The position numbers were made by a program, and so were the translations under genes. A stretch of 64,000 nucleotides of DNA, from positions 124,001 to 188,000 of the forward strand of contig JAGVSM010001002.1 of assembly GCA_022494885.1 (NCBI GenBank), given 5' to 3'. Positions 25,185 to 56,413 of the stretch are shown one piece after another; within the stretch, counting starts at the first letter, position 1; each line of letters opens with the position of its first letter. Source of the stretch: Micrasema longulum (lineage: Eukaryota; Arthropoda; Insecta; Trichoptera; Brachycentridae). Under the pieces are notes generated by a model. It was given only the letters and a program-made list of their open reading frames with translations. It made no database searches and was not told the DNA's origin.

Positions 25185-25398
25185 GATCTGGACTTTTTTG
25201 GTGCAAGTCTTTGTAGTTTTAAAAATTCACAATGATAGACCAGATCTTGTCTTGATATTTTTTTTTTTTTTTTTGTCCTAGCTTTAATTTGATTTAGTTG
25301 TATTTTATTTCATTTTATTAGTGCCTGTATCTATTATAAGAAATTGTATTTACCATCGTTAGAATGGACTGCATAAGTCCGTCAAATAAATAAATGAA
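25185..25398 (+). mobile_element. LINE L2 3' end, uninterrupted
   Basis: Starts CGAGACAAGATCTGGAC and, about 45 bp later, has CCAGATCTTGTCT, which pairs with the start to form a 13-bp stem. It ends GAATGGACTGCATAAGTCCG followed by (AATA)n. No coding sequence. The same layout is seen in reverse at 51.2 kb and, split, at 15.5/17.8 kb. Confidence 0.85.
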
Positions 25399-25399
25399 T

Positions 25400-25612
25400 A
25401 CATTCTTAGGTATGCCAACAAAAATACCAGTCTTGATTTCTTTGGTAACAAGTTGTTTTCTTTCATCCGATCACTGAATCAAATTCAATTATGAACCCCT
25501 CTCTCCCGCTTCCACTCCCATCAAGTCTACCATATACTATTGTCTTTCTATTTTCTTTTATAATAATTTTCTATGAATGCCCTTAAAATGTCCATTGGGC
25601 ATTTAAATAAAT
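25400..25612 (+). mobile_element. LINE L3 3' end, truncated
   Basis: Matches, on the + strand, the 3' end of the minus-strand LINE at 34261-34500: ACCAGTCTTGATTTCTTTGG, AATCAAATTCAATTAT, CTCTCCCGCTTCC and the terminal CATTGGGCATTTAAATAAAT. It starts directly after the tail of the L2 fragment. Confidence 0.8.
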
Positions 25613-27030
25613 CAATAACTTGTTTTTGACCAATGTAATTATGTTTTGGTAGAAGGCTCTAATAAAGGAATAAAAAAGTACCTATTTGCGTTTCTGATGC
25701 CGCCGTTTTGTATATTTAGGTAGTCACAACGTCTGCTGAAACAAACAAAGAACTTACTAAACAAATTCGTTCGAATAACATAAGTTAAAACTAAGTGTAT
25801 GTTAGATAAAACAAGTTTAACAAAAAATGCTGATGTGTAAATTTATGTAACATGATTTAGGCCGATGGTATTATGTTTTGATAAAAGGCTTTAATAAAAA
25901 AAAGAAAAACAAGAAAAAAAATCTGTATTTCTGGACTTGGGTAAAATAAGCGTCGTATAAATGACAGGAAAATATCAGTATTTTACCTTTTATATCAATT
26001 TTGAAAATTTTACATTTGAAAATCTACTTATTTTTAGAAGAAAAAAAAACATTTTGATCTGGTACCAGGTAGAATCCCCACCAGATAAAAATGTCTACGC
26101 TGGAAATACGTTTACATTGCGGTCACTATGTGAGCATAGGCATTCTTATCTGGCGACTATCTGGTTGTAAAAGCGAAAATATTATAGTAGGTAGGTGCTA
26201 GGGGTCCTATTCTGAACCACTCTCGCGGCACAAGAAAACAGTTAGCGTTTGGAATACCGGGCCTCTTTGTAAATATCGCGGTATTGTCTTTGAATGTATT
26301 ATCCGCATCTAGTATCTATTATCTATGCCGAGCAACAATCGTTTGAATTTGACAGACTTAGCAGAACCTCAGATTGTGCACAGATTATAATAAATAATAA
26401 TATAGTACGGCAGAACGGAAATTCGGATAGGTCCAAAAAGTGAAATCTGGAATTGAAATATTGAGTAAATCAATTAAACTAACAATACACAACAGTTATA
26501 AGGTAACGCTATAAGAAGGAATTTCAGCATTTTTATAATGTACTAATGTCGTACATGAATTATTTTTAGGTTATGCGTTTCTAAAACATCTCGAATGCCA
26601 AATTTTACTTTCCACCATCATTTATCATTTAGTAACCGTGTTTCAAATCTTGCTTACACATACATACGCTCATATCTGTTATCGAAATTCATATTATTGT
26701 AATGTTCGCGTACTGCGTTAACTTATCAAACTTAGTCATTGCTGCTATAATTTGTCAACAGTTAAAAATAAAAATAGTATCAGTGTTGTTCGTAGCTCAG
26801 TTTTGATCAGTCGCTTTATCGGAATATGCTTTGCCGTTTTATAATTGTGTTTTGTGGTATTTTATATAATAATAAAATTGGTCTTACTTCCTAGTTTGTT
26901 TTTACACCATTTTTAATACTAACAAATAATAAGTTAAATCGTGAAATAAGTTTTAATTATTGTGTATTTTATTGTGAATATATTGTTAATTGGTTCAAGC
27001 AAAGTCGTGAACATAGAATTATAAATAGTC
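25613..27030. other. intergenic DNA, possible PARG upstream region
   Basis: No open frame of note. If the exon at 27031 is genuine, this would hold the PARG promoter. A TCAGTT word near 26799 resembles an arthropod initiator, but with nothing to anchor it I do not call a promoter. Confidence 0.35.
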
Positions 27031-27046
27031 ATGAAATGTTTTGGAG
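27031..27046 (+). CDS. candidate first coding exon of PARG
   Basis: ATG AAA TGT TTT GGA G followed by GTTGGT. The exon would end in phase 1, which is what the exon at 32325 requires, and the joined frame has 726 codons including stop. The evidence is only an ATG, a plausible donor and phase agreement; many short ORFs could satisfy this. The resulting intron would be 5.3 kb and contain the SINE array and mariner. Confidence 0.3.
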
Positions 27047-27600
27047 GTTGGTATTATTTTATGGAAATTTTAAAAAACGTCGGATTAAGTGTTTTCTAAT
27101 ATATTTATTACTGAATGTAGGATATTGTTTACTTAACACAAGTATAACATTATTTGATCATATTAGAACTTGTTGGACTATCATGCATGAGGTCCTGGGT
27201 TGGTTTATTACAATAAGCGGTATGATGTTAACCCGAAGCTGTAAGCAATGTCTGACAATAAAAGTGCAATTTTTACGCAGGTTCAATTCCCAGATTATCA
27301 TTAAAGCATGATTATATTTTCTCAGCTAGCGAAATGCACAAATTAGTAATGATTTTATAACTCAGGTATAACATGTTAAAGTACTTTCTTTCCTCTTATT
27401 CATTGGAAGGTTAAACTTGATAGATTTTCTCAAAGGCTTTATGGCAAGTGTCGGTAATCCATAATCTAGATTTAAAAGTTTTCTGTGTATTTTAAATTAG
27501 TTTTATAAGTACAGTAGCACCCCGCACAATGATGTTTCAATGTATTGGGATTTCCCGAAATCGCATGCGGTATTTGTATTCCCCAAAGTTGTGTATAATC

Positions 27601-27779
27601 TTTTTTTTTTTTTTCACCACAACAGGCCAGGAGGCCCAATTACAGTGGTGAATTACATCACAGAACACCAGGCTTGAGAAAATTTTCATATTAATTTTTG
27701 TGTTCTCACCGGGAATCGAACCCGGAACCTTCCGTGCGTGAGTCAAGCGTCCTGACCACTACACCACGGTGACCGCCTA
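27601..27779 (-). repeat. tRNA-derived SINE, family S3
   Basis: In minus orientation: head GGCGGTCACCGTGGTGTAGT, an anticodon arm, B box GGGTTCGATTCCCGG, body with CAAGCCTGGTGTTCTGTG, and oligo(A) (T run at 27601-27614). About 180 bp. The + strand copy at 39480-39640 shares B box and body. Its 5' end is the origin of the tandem array that follows. Confidence 0.88.
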
Positions 27780-28580
27780 TCTTGTTGCCTTGATACTCAC
27801 AAGCGGTATGCAGTCTCGCGGCTCATTTGATATAATTACAGTATAAAAACCATGTTTTTCGCTTCACAGTTTTTTAATGATCCGGTCATCAATGTTGTTG
27901 CGGGAATATATATAATCAAGTAATGTAAACTTACAAGTTTTGTTCATATGTAATTGATGAAACACTACACCACGGTGACCGCCTATCTTGTTGCCTTGAT
28001 ACTCACAAGCGGTATGCAGTCTCGCGGCTCATTTGATATAATTACAGTATAAAAACCATGTTTTTCGCTTCACAGTTTTTTAATGATCCGGTCATCAATG
28101 TTGTTGCGGGAATATATATAATCAAGTAATGTAAACTTACAAGTTTTGTTCATATGTAATTGATGAAACACTACACCACGGTGACCGCCTATCTTGTTGC
28201 CTTGATACTCACAAGCGGTATGCAGTCTCGCGGCTCATTTGATATAATTACAGTATAAAAACCATGTTTTTCGCTTCACAGTTTTTTGATGATCCGGTCA
28301 TCAATGTTGTTGCGGGAATATATATAATCAAGTAATGTAAACTTACAAGTTTTGTTCATATGTAATTGATGAAACACTACACCACGGTGACCGCCTATCT
28401 TGTTGCCTTGATACTCACAAGCGGTATGCAGTCTCGCGGCTCATTTGATATAATTACAGTATAAAAACCATGTTTTTCGCTTCACAGTTTTTTGATGATC
28501 CGGTCATCAATGTTGTTGCGGGAATATATATAATCAAGTAATGTAAACTTACAAGTTTTGTTCATATGTAATTGATGAAA
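27758..28580. repeat. 206-bp tandem repeat, four copies
   Basis: Copies start at 27758, 27964, 28170 and 28376, each beginning ACTACACCACGGTGACCGCC. That is the reversed 5' end of the S3 SINE. Identity is near complete; the visible difference is TTTTTAATGATCC in copies 1-2 against TTTTTTGATGATCC in copies 3-4. The unit therefore consists of 20 bp of SINE plus about 186 bp of flanking DNA. It contains no ORF. Confidence 0.95.
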
Positions 28581-28673
28581 AATATGCCTAAGCTAAAAAT
28601 GATATATTTATTGCAATGATTATTGTATATTCCAAGTTCATTGTAAAAAAAAAAGAAAAAAATGTGTTTCTTA

Positions 28674-29219
28674 TAGTCCTTAAAATATAGCTCGATTAGA
28701 ATGACAGCTGTCAAACTAATTTCATTAGTGATTGGAAATTACTGATCACTGATCAAATTGATTTTATCAGTTATTTAATGCAATCATGAAACTCTGTTTC
28801 GGAAAATTGATATAAAAAACGCAAAAAGAAGCCTATTATAGTGTGTTTAACACAATTATTCACTAAAAATGAGACATTTATACTTTTTTCATGAACAACA
28901 TCAAATGAATTATTTTTTTATTTGATTAATTTACATTGATCAATTTGTCCCATCTCTAACCTTTTTAGCGAAATGATGTAACCTTGTAAGGACGTCGTTA
29001 ATAATTAGGTTTATTTAAGTTTTTTTTAGATTTAAATCTGATTTTATATATTAATGTTGATTTATGTTTCAAGCATTGTATTGAAAAAAAAAATTTCACG
29101 CCAGATACAAAATAATTTTTCGTGTGTCAATATAAATAACTTCTTTGACGTTACTACAAAGTTATGTCGTCACTTTTTCTGACAACTGTCATTCTAATCA
29201 TGTTACATTTGAAGGACTA
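28674..29219. mobile_element. 546-bp MITE with terminal inverted repeats (family A, copy 2)
   Basis: Flanked by TA on both sides (28672-28673 and 29220-29221). The ends TAGTCCTTAAAATATAGCTC and ..AAGGACTA mirror each other over about 40 bp. It is colinear with 570-1103, including internal words GTGTGTTTAACACAATTATT and GTAAGGACGTCGTTAATAAT. Non-coding. Confidence 0.9.
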
Positions 29220-29224
29220 TAGTA

Positions 29225-29350
29225 TAGAATTTTCAGTGAGAAAAACAGTATTAGCAAATCAAGTTGTTTATCATAGAAATAAAAGAAGAGTGATACTCGC
29301 TTTCATGATATCTTCGAGACATACATTTATTATAAAATTCTATATGAAAT
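29225..29350 (-). repeat. Penelope-like tail fragment (family B), decayed
   Basis: Contains GAGTGATACTCGCTTTCATG and ATCTTCGAGAC in the order seen at 31025-31160 and 46993-47158. Only the ribozyme-side end is recognisable. Confidence 0.5.
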
Positions 29351-31024
29351 TGGAAATGAAAAATGTTTTCTTACATGCGGTAAACATTTGAATATTTAAT
29401 TGCATAGCGAAGTTTCTCGAAAATGTATGAAAGGATAAATAAAAATTACCTACTTTGAATGAGGTCACTAGTTCTCCGAAATCAACCAATGACAGAGTGT
29501 TGTGATACATTTACGGTTACTGGGAAGCCAACCACCAATCAGGACAACTCAACTTAAAGAACTTGTGACCTCACAGTGGAGTAAATTCAAAATCACAAAT
29601 CTTCAAATCATCATAGATAATATTTAAAAAATTGGCTTAGTCTATTAACTAATAAAAAAAAACACCAAACTTCCTCATTGGGTTATGAGCAATGTTTCCT
29701 ATAAGATGTGTGCATAGGCCGCACATCTGTTAAAAAAATTTCACCCCTTAACTCTTAAAGCCCAATGGGTAAAAATATAATGCGGGTGGCGAAGTGGAGT
29801 TACATGAAACCTATGCATTGGAAAAGAATAGTCTTTATTTAGTAATTATTTTTTCGTTGATAGCAGTATTTCTAAAAACAGATTATTACTTAATCCTTTA
29901 GCCTGCTGTTCTCCTAAGTATTGTTTGTGAATAGTTAATTATTCATTTTTTTTATTATTTAATGATTTTATAAACTAATTTTTATGTCACGAAAACCCTG
30001 GTGTCAAAATTTGCACTTAAAAATTCAAAATAAACAATTGCAACATTACTGTTTTTTTATTTACAATTAATGCATTTTAAGCGGAATTCAAACCCATAAT
30101 CTTTATGGCTACACGACTCAAATATCTCTGCCATTTTATCACGGAATTCATCAAAGTAATGTTCTATTCCGTGTAGAAGCTTTAAATACCCACAAGAATC
30201 TGTCTAGTAAGCAGTGACTAAAGGTTTTTATTTAGACAATTTTATTAGTATAAATGTAAGTTATTTCTACATTGTTACATGAAAATTAAATATGTTTATT
30301 TTATGTATGGTAGAATTGGCTCTGCACTATTTAGCAATTTTACTGGAATAATTTTATAATACTGTCCTCTATTATTATTGTTATATTGTCATTTATTCTT
30401 TTTGTATTGTTATATTGTGAATAATTATTGTTTTATTGATTAGATTTTATTTGGTATTAATTTATAATGGCAAACTCATCAGTTAAAAATAGCATGTGCC
30501 AACGGTTGACAATATCTCCCAATTCTTATCTTTATGTGAAATTCTTATCTTTCTTATAACCACGAAAAGCGCTAGCCGACGGCGTTATAAAATTCACGGC
30601 GACGATCGAAGAAATAATATTTGTGTTTTTTCAAAGACTACTCTGTTAAATCTGCTACTATAATTTTCATGTATGTCTCGAATTGAAGATTTTTTTTTTT
30701 TTGAAAGATTTTAATGAACGTAAATCATATAAAATTTATTTATCGCATGATCGATAATTTTCATATTCATAGGGTCTGAGAATCACATCTCCGGTAGGTA
30801 TGTGTTAAAAAAAGGAACAGGTTACCAGATTTCTGTTTTGCGCAAGTAAAATGACTGATATTTTGTGATTGGTTTCTAGTGCTCACATCATAGTATACTC
30901 ATTTGTTACACATTTTAAACAAATATTTTATGAATCTTGCTTATTGGAGGTCATCCTGTTATTTTGAAGGTGTTTTAAATTTCGGGCTAGTATAGATTCT
31001 TCTGTATAAACCTACTATACATTA
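29351..31024. other. AT-rich DNA, no gene seen
   Basis: No coding exon could be supported. About 29405-29470 resembles 44050-44130 (AAGTTTCT-GAAAATGTA ... CTACTTTGAA), so it may be an unclassified repeat. Confidence 0.45.
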
Positions 31025-31160
31025 TATAAATAAAATATGTGTGATACTCAAATCCACAAATTTGGAATAACCATGACTGGTTTTATTGCTTTCGCAATGT
31101 CTTCGAGACTGGTATCATTATTATAAAATTCAATGTATTTATTAAAAAAACAGTAATGAT
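31025..31160 (-). repeat. Penelope-like tail (family B) with ribozyme-like core
   Basis: In minus orientation: ACCAGT, CTCGAAGA, the hairpin ATTGCGAAAGCAAT, AAA, ACCAGTC, then ATGGTTATTCC and AATTTGTGGATTTGAGTATC. Corresponding sequence flanks the inverted composite at 46993-47158. The core differs from a consensus hammerhead by an inserted C (CUCGAAGA for CUGANGA), so activity is doubtful. Confidence 0.6.
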
Positions 31161-31195
31161 AGGAAATTCAAAATGATGTAATAGCAATTCTATTA

Positions 31196-31923
31196 GGTAA
31201 TCCCGGAATTAATGTTGTTTTTTATAGTAAAACTCAAACTTGATTTTTCAATTTTTTTTATTTTATTTTTTAAACAAAGTAATATCCAGTGTTATCTACG
31301 ACTCTTTGCCTTCTATTTACTAGATCTAAATTACTCTCTCATAAAAAGCTTTTGGCTTATATTCAAAGAACTCTGAGAGAGCCGATTTCAGTTCTTCGAT
31401 ATTGTTGAATTTTTTGTTCCATAATTGTTTCTAAAGAGCAAAAGGAACCCAGATATCCTCTTTTTGTACCTTTCCTAGTTTTTCAAGATAGCGATGTGTG
31501 TTCGATCTTGATGAGCCGATCTTCTTCGATACTTCATCAATGGTCATCATCGGATTTGCTTCGATTTCCACCTTTATTGCTGCTTCATCCACCAGACTGG
31601 GCCGTCCACTTCGAGGCTCGTCCTTCAAATCCAGATTAGCTGTTCGAAATTTTTTGATCCAACGTTGGCACTTTTGTTTGTAAATTTCTGTCACAGTTTT
31701 TTTATTGAAACAAAAACAGCATACAGCTTCTTATATGTGTTTCCGAAAGACCTGTCTCTGTTATTGTTTATAAATGCGGTAGAAGATTTTTTTTGTTTAA
31801 AAGAAACGCAAAGGATCACAGAGAATAAAACAAATTACAAATCACGTGTTTACTGGTATACAAACCCAGAAATACTGAGCCAAAGTTGCCTATTGAAAAA
31901 ACAACGTTTATTCCGGGACTACC
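31196..31923 (-). mobile_element. mariner element with internal deletion, TA-flanked
   Basis: The ends GGTAATCCCGGAATTAATGT and the reverse complement of ..ACGTTTATTCCGGGACTACC are inverted repeats of about 28 bp, flanked by TA at 31194-31195 and 31924-31925. The minus strand encodes a mariner transposase helix-turn-helix segment (CQRWIKKFRTANLDLKDEPR, then SGRPSLVD and LEKLGKVQ) and, after a frame change, the C-terminal tail NNIEELKSAL, EFFEYKPKAFYERVI, RRQRVVDNTGYYFV. The whole catalytic D,D34D core between them is missing. At 728 bp it is a non-autonomous derivative of a roughly 1.3-kb element. Confidence 0.92.
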
Positions 31924-32324
31924 TAATATTTAATTATTTTGGTTAGAAGGACCTTTTTACAAGTATTAGGATTGGATAATCAAGAACTTGAGCCACAACA
32001 ATTAATGTAAAATTTCAATTATTAGTATTTGGTTGGCCCTTTGTTTTTTAAAACTTCTTTAATGTGCCAAGACATAGATTCACAAAAAATTGGAGATAGT
32101 CATAAGTAAATAAATTAACAAATATTTTTTATTTCATGTATTAGGAGTCATATTGTGAAAAAAATAAAAAAATACTATTAAAATTTATTAGGCCATACAT
32201 ATAATTGTTTAATACTATAAGTACAGTTAAATATCATAAGCATATTAATTAATTAATTATGTACTTATTTGATTTAATATTAGTTAGTAAGCTTTGTGCC
32301 AAACTAATTCATATTCTGTTTCAG

Positions 32325-52211
<19,887 letters not shown>

Positions 52212-52443
52212 CAACTCCTGAATATTTATTTTTTCCTCGAGAGTGTTTGGTAACAACTTATTTTGGGAGTCACAATATATATCAGATTTTTTTAAAACAC
52301 ACATTAAAATCACATAATAATAATACAACCTACAAAAATCACGAGAAAACCTATAACAAAATAACATTATACATAAACACTATAGAACAATATGAACAAT
52401 AACAAGAAGCGAAGATAAACAAAATGATTGAAAACATAACATG

Positions 52444-52479
52444 AGAAATCTTCTTTTAAGCAACCTTAACACTCAAGAC
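52444..52479. repeat. 36-bp direct repeat, left copy
   Basis: AGAAATCTTCTTTTAAGCAA plus 16 more bases to CTCAAGAC; identical to 53338-53373 except one base (CCTTAAC for CCCTAAC). It directly abuts the left inverted end of the element at 52480. Confidence 0.95.
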
Positions 52480-53337
52480 CTCAGAGTAATAATGCGTTAT
52501 CTAGAGAGAAGCCTTAACATTATGTTTCATAGAACGCAAGCGATGTTGGTTTGTTGGCTAGCAACCAATTGGTGGCCATTTTGTTTTATTTGACAACATA
52601 AACATAACGGTTTGATCGGATGCGTTTGTAGCTGTGCTTGGCTTTGTTTGTAAATAACTTGGATATTTACGTTATAATAAATAAAAATCGACTACCGTGA
52701 ATTGCAGTATGTTTGGTTGCAGCAGTAGGAGCATCAAAGGTGTTAAAGGAGTCAGTTTTCACAGGTAATTGATTCCGAATATTTTCCCATGATTTACATT
52801 GATTTTTGGCATTTATCCTCCCGACACGTGTATTATATTATTACTTCAGATACTATTTTTTCTCAATTTAGGGGATACATTTGTGAATTAAAGTATATAA
52901 CCTTGAAATCCCATCTAAAATGAGGTGTCCAAATTTCAGGCCGCTACGACTCGCCATTTTGGAGATGTGACGGACAAACAAACAAACTCAACACAGGACT
53001 TTGGTTCAATGGAGTTGGGATTTATGTCTCAATAAATATAAAATAAATATATTGTGAATAAAATGAATAAATAAATAAAAAAAATAAACATGTATTTTCA
53101 GTATTATATAAATATAGGCGAATTATAGAAAAATAGATCTGAATAACCCTGCCATGATAAATACACAGGTACATATTTAAAAGTAATTAAAATGCAAATT
53201 AATATCTATTTGGCAATTCTCGACCTGAGTACGGCCCATTGTTTTGCTGCGAACTGTAGCTAACTTAATACCCAATAGTCATAGAATGGTTTTCCTACGT
53301 TTGGGCTCCTCTCTAGGTTACGCATTATTACTCTGAG
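52480..53337. mobile_element. 858-bp inverted-repeat element between 36-bp direct repeats
   Basis: Starts CTCAGAGTAATAATGCGTTA and ends with the reverse complement of CTCAGAGTAATAATGCGTAA. The inverted repeat extends for about 35 bp through CTAGAGAG-AGCC. Both outer edges abut the same 36-bp sequence, so this looks like an insertion with a target duplication of unusual length. The interior has a THAP-like exon at 52706 but no transposase core. Superfamily not identified. Confidence 0.8.
52706..52763 (+). CDS. possible THAP-like first exon inside the element
   Basis: ATG at 52708 opens MFGCSSRSIKGVKGVSFHR and is followed by the donor GTAATT. C-S-S-R-S-x-KGVKGVSFHR is the start of many THAP domains (C..C-x-SRS-x-KG-x-x-x-x-FHR-P). 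The first zinc cysteine would be just upstream of this ATG (TGC at 52702), so the true start or splice is uncertain. No second exon was found within the element. Confidence 0.4.
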
Positions 53338-53373
53338 AGAAATCTTCTTTTAAGCAACCCTAACACTCAAGAC
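53338..53373. repeat. 36-bp direct repeat, right copy
   Basis: Second copy of the sequence at 52444-52479, one mismatch in 36, abutting the right inverted end. Confidence 0.95.
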
Positions 53374-53831
53374 ATTGTAATTCTTTTCAGTCATTTGCAA
53401 TGGCAAATAAAATTAATTACCTTCAAGCCCACATTGGGACCTTGATAAAGGAACGGTCATGTGTTGTGAAACAGGTCGGGATATCAATTTTGATTTAGTG
53501 ATTACCAAATGAAAATCTACTTGGTTAAAATACGTTTAAAATATTAATGAACCACACTATTTGAATATTCGGAAACAAGATGAATCTAACTGTCAACATC
53601 TTTATTGCTTTTAATACTCATGCCGCAATGTGTACTAGGGGCTGGATAAACTTTTTTGTCAATTAACAATACCTTTTAAATATGTAAATAGCATTTTTCA
53701 TTTAACAAGCTTCACACTGTCAACCGCTATTCCACTGGTTTTTTTTTGGATTGGGTTAAGCTATTTTGTATCCGTTGACATTTATTTTTAAAATATTTTA
53801 TTTAGAAAAACGTACTTATTTCATATTGTGG

Positions 53832-54062
53832 GGTAATTACAACTAGGTAACTTCAAAATCAGCAGAGTTTCCCACTAAAACACATCCTTGTATCTCCTCC
53901 ATGAATGCTACAAATAGACAAGTGGTGATTCATTCAAATTATATTATGATGATTTTAATGCATGACTTGTCTGTTTGTAGCATTCAAGAGGATAAGAAAA
54001 TGATTTTTAATTGGGTAACAAAAAAAAAAGATTTTTAAGTTACCTAGTTGTAGTAATTACCC
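53832..54062. mobile_element. 231-bp MITE
   Basis: Ends GGTAATTACAACTAGGTAAC and the reverse complement of ..AGTTACCTAGTTGTAGTAATTACC. A second internal pair, GAATGCTACAAATAGACAAG / CTTGTCTGTTTGTAGCATTC, makes almost the entire element self-complementary. No target duplication defined. Confidence 0.85.
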
Positions 54063-54275
54063 TGCGATGTTAAAACATAGGTGTTGAAATATAAAACAGA
54101 CTTTCAATTTCCGTAAATTTAATAAAGAATGTAAATATATTTTAATGAAAAAAATAATTCAATGCATCAAGAATAAATAAAAATACCGTTAATTTTGGCT
54201 AATGAGAGGTTTTTAAATGCTTGCCAATTATTATTACAAAAATATAATTTGTAAAATATGCCATGATAATATTAT

Positions 54276-54486
54276 CATCTGTGATGATGCAATACCGCGT
54301 AACCTTTTTTTTTTTCGAAAATGTTTCACTCCTATAAATTCATTATAGGCACTAAGAGTCATTAGTTTTAAATTATTGATATTTTTACAGTGGTATTTTT
54401 GGTTGATTAAAATCCTCAGTAATATATTGATATAACACTTTTTAGGTTCTAGATAGATAGTTGCGCTGTATTGCAGTATCACTGAC
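54276..54486. mobile_element. 211-bp MITE (family B, copy 2)
   Basis: Left CATCTGTGATGATGCAATAC, right reverse complement GTCAGTGATACTGCAATACA. Colinear with 36893-37110. Non-coding. Confidence 0.75.
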
Positions 54487-54639
54487 GATATGCGGTTACG
54501 GCCACTGTTGTCCTATATCCTTCTTATTGAGATTTGTGGTGTTAATGTCTTATAGGAAAAGAGGACATAAATAATATAAATAAGTATTCTTTGTTTGCTC
54601 TATAACTGATTAAATTTTATTATTTATTATTGTAGTTGG

Positions 54640-54700
54640 ATAATTTATATAGCGCCATTTTTGTGAAAATCACCTTGAGGGCGCTGTAGTTGTCTTTCTT
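54640..54700 (+). repeat. conserved hairpin module
   Basis: TATAGCGCC-ATTTTTGTGAAAATCACCTTGAG-GGCGCTGTA. The outer 8-9 bp pair, and TGTGAAAATCAC can fold inside. The same module is found inverted at about 58660-58705. Confidence 0.7.
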
Positions 54701-55187
54701 GAGCACTTCCCCTGTTATCCATTTTTAGAAAATATATATTCATAAATACAATAATTTTCTAAAGTAAATTGTGAAATATATACATATATGTAGGTACCAT
54801 AAAATTGTTGTTTTTCAGCGAGATTGATCTGTAATCAAAAACAAAATTTATCAACTTATTTTTGAAAGAATATATATTTTTATTAATATCATGCATCAAA
54901 ACCATTTATCAATTTTTTTTAATGTTTTGTTTAAAAATTCCCCTGTAAGGCAAAAAAGCTTCAAGAAAAAGTGCATAAAAACAGTAAATATAATAGAATG
55001 TGGATTTTAAAATTATATTGCCGGTAATTCTATATTTTGGAGAAAAAATGCATATTTTTCAATTGAATCTTTATCTGTCAATTTCATTTTTCTCTGTTAA
55101 ATTAGTTTAAAAGTATAAAAGAATCGTCAAGTTACTCCAATTTTTGACCAAAATGAAAAAAAAAAAGATATAATTTTTCATAATTAA

Positions 55188-55691
55188 CACACTTCGGTCG
55201 GGAAAGGTATTGCGCCTGCGGACCGCTGGCGACGGGCGAAAATAACGGTCCCGCGCAAATTTCTTTAATTTGTTTGAGATTTCTATATCTTCGAAAATAG
55301 TAAAAATATTTCAGTAAAAAATTCTACATACTGACTCAGCATATCCAAGCAAAAATTACAAACCGAAACCAAATATTATTTGTAATTCAACATCATTATG
55401 GTTCAAATTTTTAAGTAAAACTCGATTTCTGTTTTATAACATTACATATTTTGTATTTTATTTTTGGTATTTTGTATATAAAAAAAAAAAGATTTACATT
55501 CTATTTGATAATTGTGTACATATAGTTAAGACCTTAACAAAGAGATTGGTATATAATATTTATATAAAAACATTGGATAATTCCTTCTTTTTGCCTTTGA
55601 AATGCGACCGGCGCAAAGGTATTTCTACCCTTCCTGCTGTTAAGCATCAATCGACTGAACGGGTAGGAATACCTTTCCCGCCCGAAGTGTG
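55188..55691. mobile_element. 504-bp piggyBac-like MITE
   Basis: Inverted ends CACACTTCGGTCGGGAAAGG and reverse of ..CCTTTCCCGCCCGAAGTGTG, similar over about 27 bp. Left flank TTAA (55184-55187), right flank TAAA (55692-55695), a likely mutated TTAA. The open frame at 55546-55896 overlaps its right end and is chance. Sub-terminal GCGCC/GGCGC pairs occur on both sides. Confidence 0.75.
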
Positions 55692-56240
55692 TAAACTCAA
55701 TATTTTACATTTATTTTACCGAGAAATATTTTTTTGCAAATCTTCACTAAATTTTATAGAGAAAATATTGATGTTATCTTATCTATTGAAAATGTATTTT
55801 TTAGTTATTATTTTACAGTTTTTTTATTGGTACCTGCGTGTTACCATTCCAGACTGGCTAATCCTGCTATGGGTTAAAAAAAACATTCTTATTTAAAAAT
55901 GACTGTTAAATTGACTTTTTTAAAATGAAATCTTTTTACAAATTCATCTGCCATCATAATTCATTGAAATTCCAAACTTATATGAAGATTCTTTATAAAT
56001 AAATTTTAGCGAGTTATCTTTTTTTTATACATTCATTTCACATGTATTATGTACTTTCATTTCATTAAAAGCATTGGGCGCCTTAACATTTTAATACGCA
56101 TAGACATACCCCGAGACCTCAAAAATGACGACACTAAACTCATTCCCAAATGCTGTCATACTCAACGCGTATTTGGTTGTTTTTCGACCACCAGCCAGGT
56201 GTGACTTTTACAATCGAAACAAAAAAAAAACAAATTTAGA

Positions 56241-56413
56241 ATCGGGTTGTGGTCCCGTGATTAGTGTCTCGAACTCACTGCTCAAAGGTCCGTGGTTCGA
56301 ATCCCACTCTACCCTAACTTGATTCCCATTTTCTAATAGCGAGTTATTTACAACTCTTGGAAAATGGCCGTCAAAATGAAACACTTGGGTAAATCATTAG
56401 AAAACAAATATTT
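56241..56413 (+). repeat. tRNA-derived SINE, family S2, best head
   Basis: A box GTGGTCCCGTGATTAGTGTC, B box GGTTCGAATCCCACTC, body CCCATTTTCTAATAGCGAG and tail AACAAATATTT. Confidence 0.88.

Noticed and set aside
26760..26830. PARG core promoter
   Set aside because: A TCAGTT word alone does not support a promoter, and the first exon itself is uncertain.
27758..28580. CRISPR-like or satellite array
   Set aside because: Units are 206 bp without unique spacers and derive from a SINE junction; a eukaryotic tandem duplication explains it.
29224..31160. Hammerhead ribozyme in Penelope-like B tails as a confident RNA gene
   Set aside because: The core reads CUCGAAGA, one base longer than CUGANGA, so I list it only as a repeat with a ribozyme-like core.
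55546..55896. 116-codon hydrophobic + frame
   Set aside because: It starts inside the inverted end of a MITE and runs into AT-rich DNA; no family resemblance.
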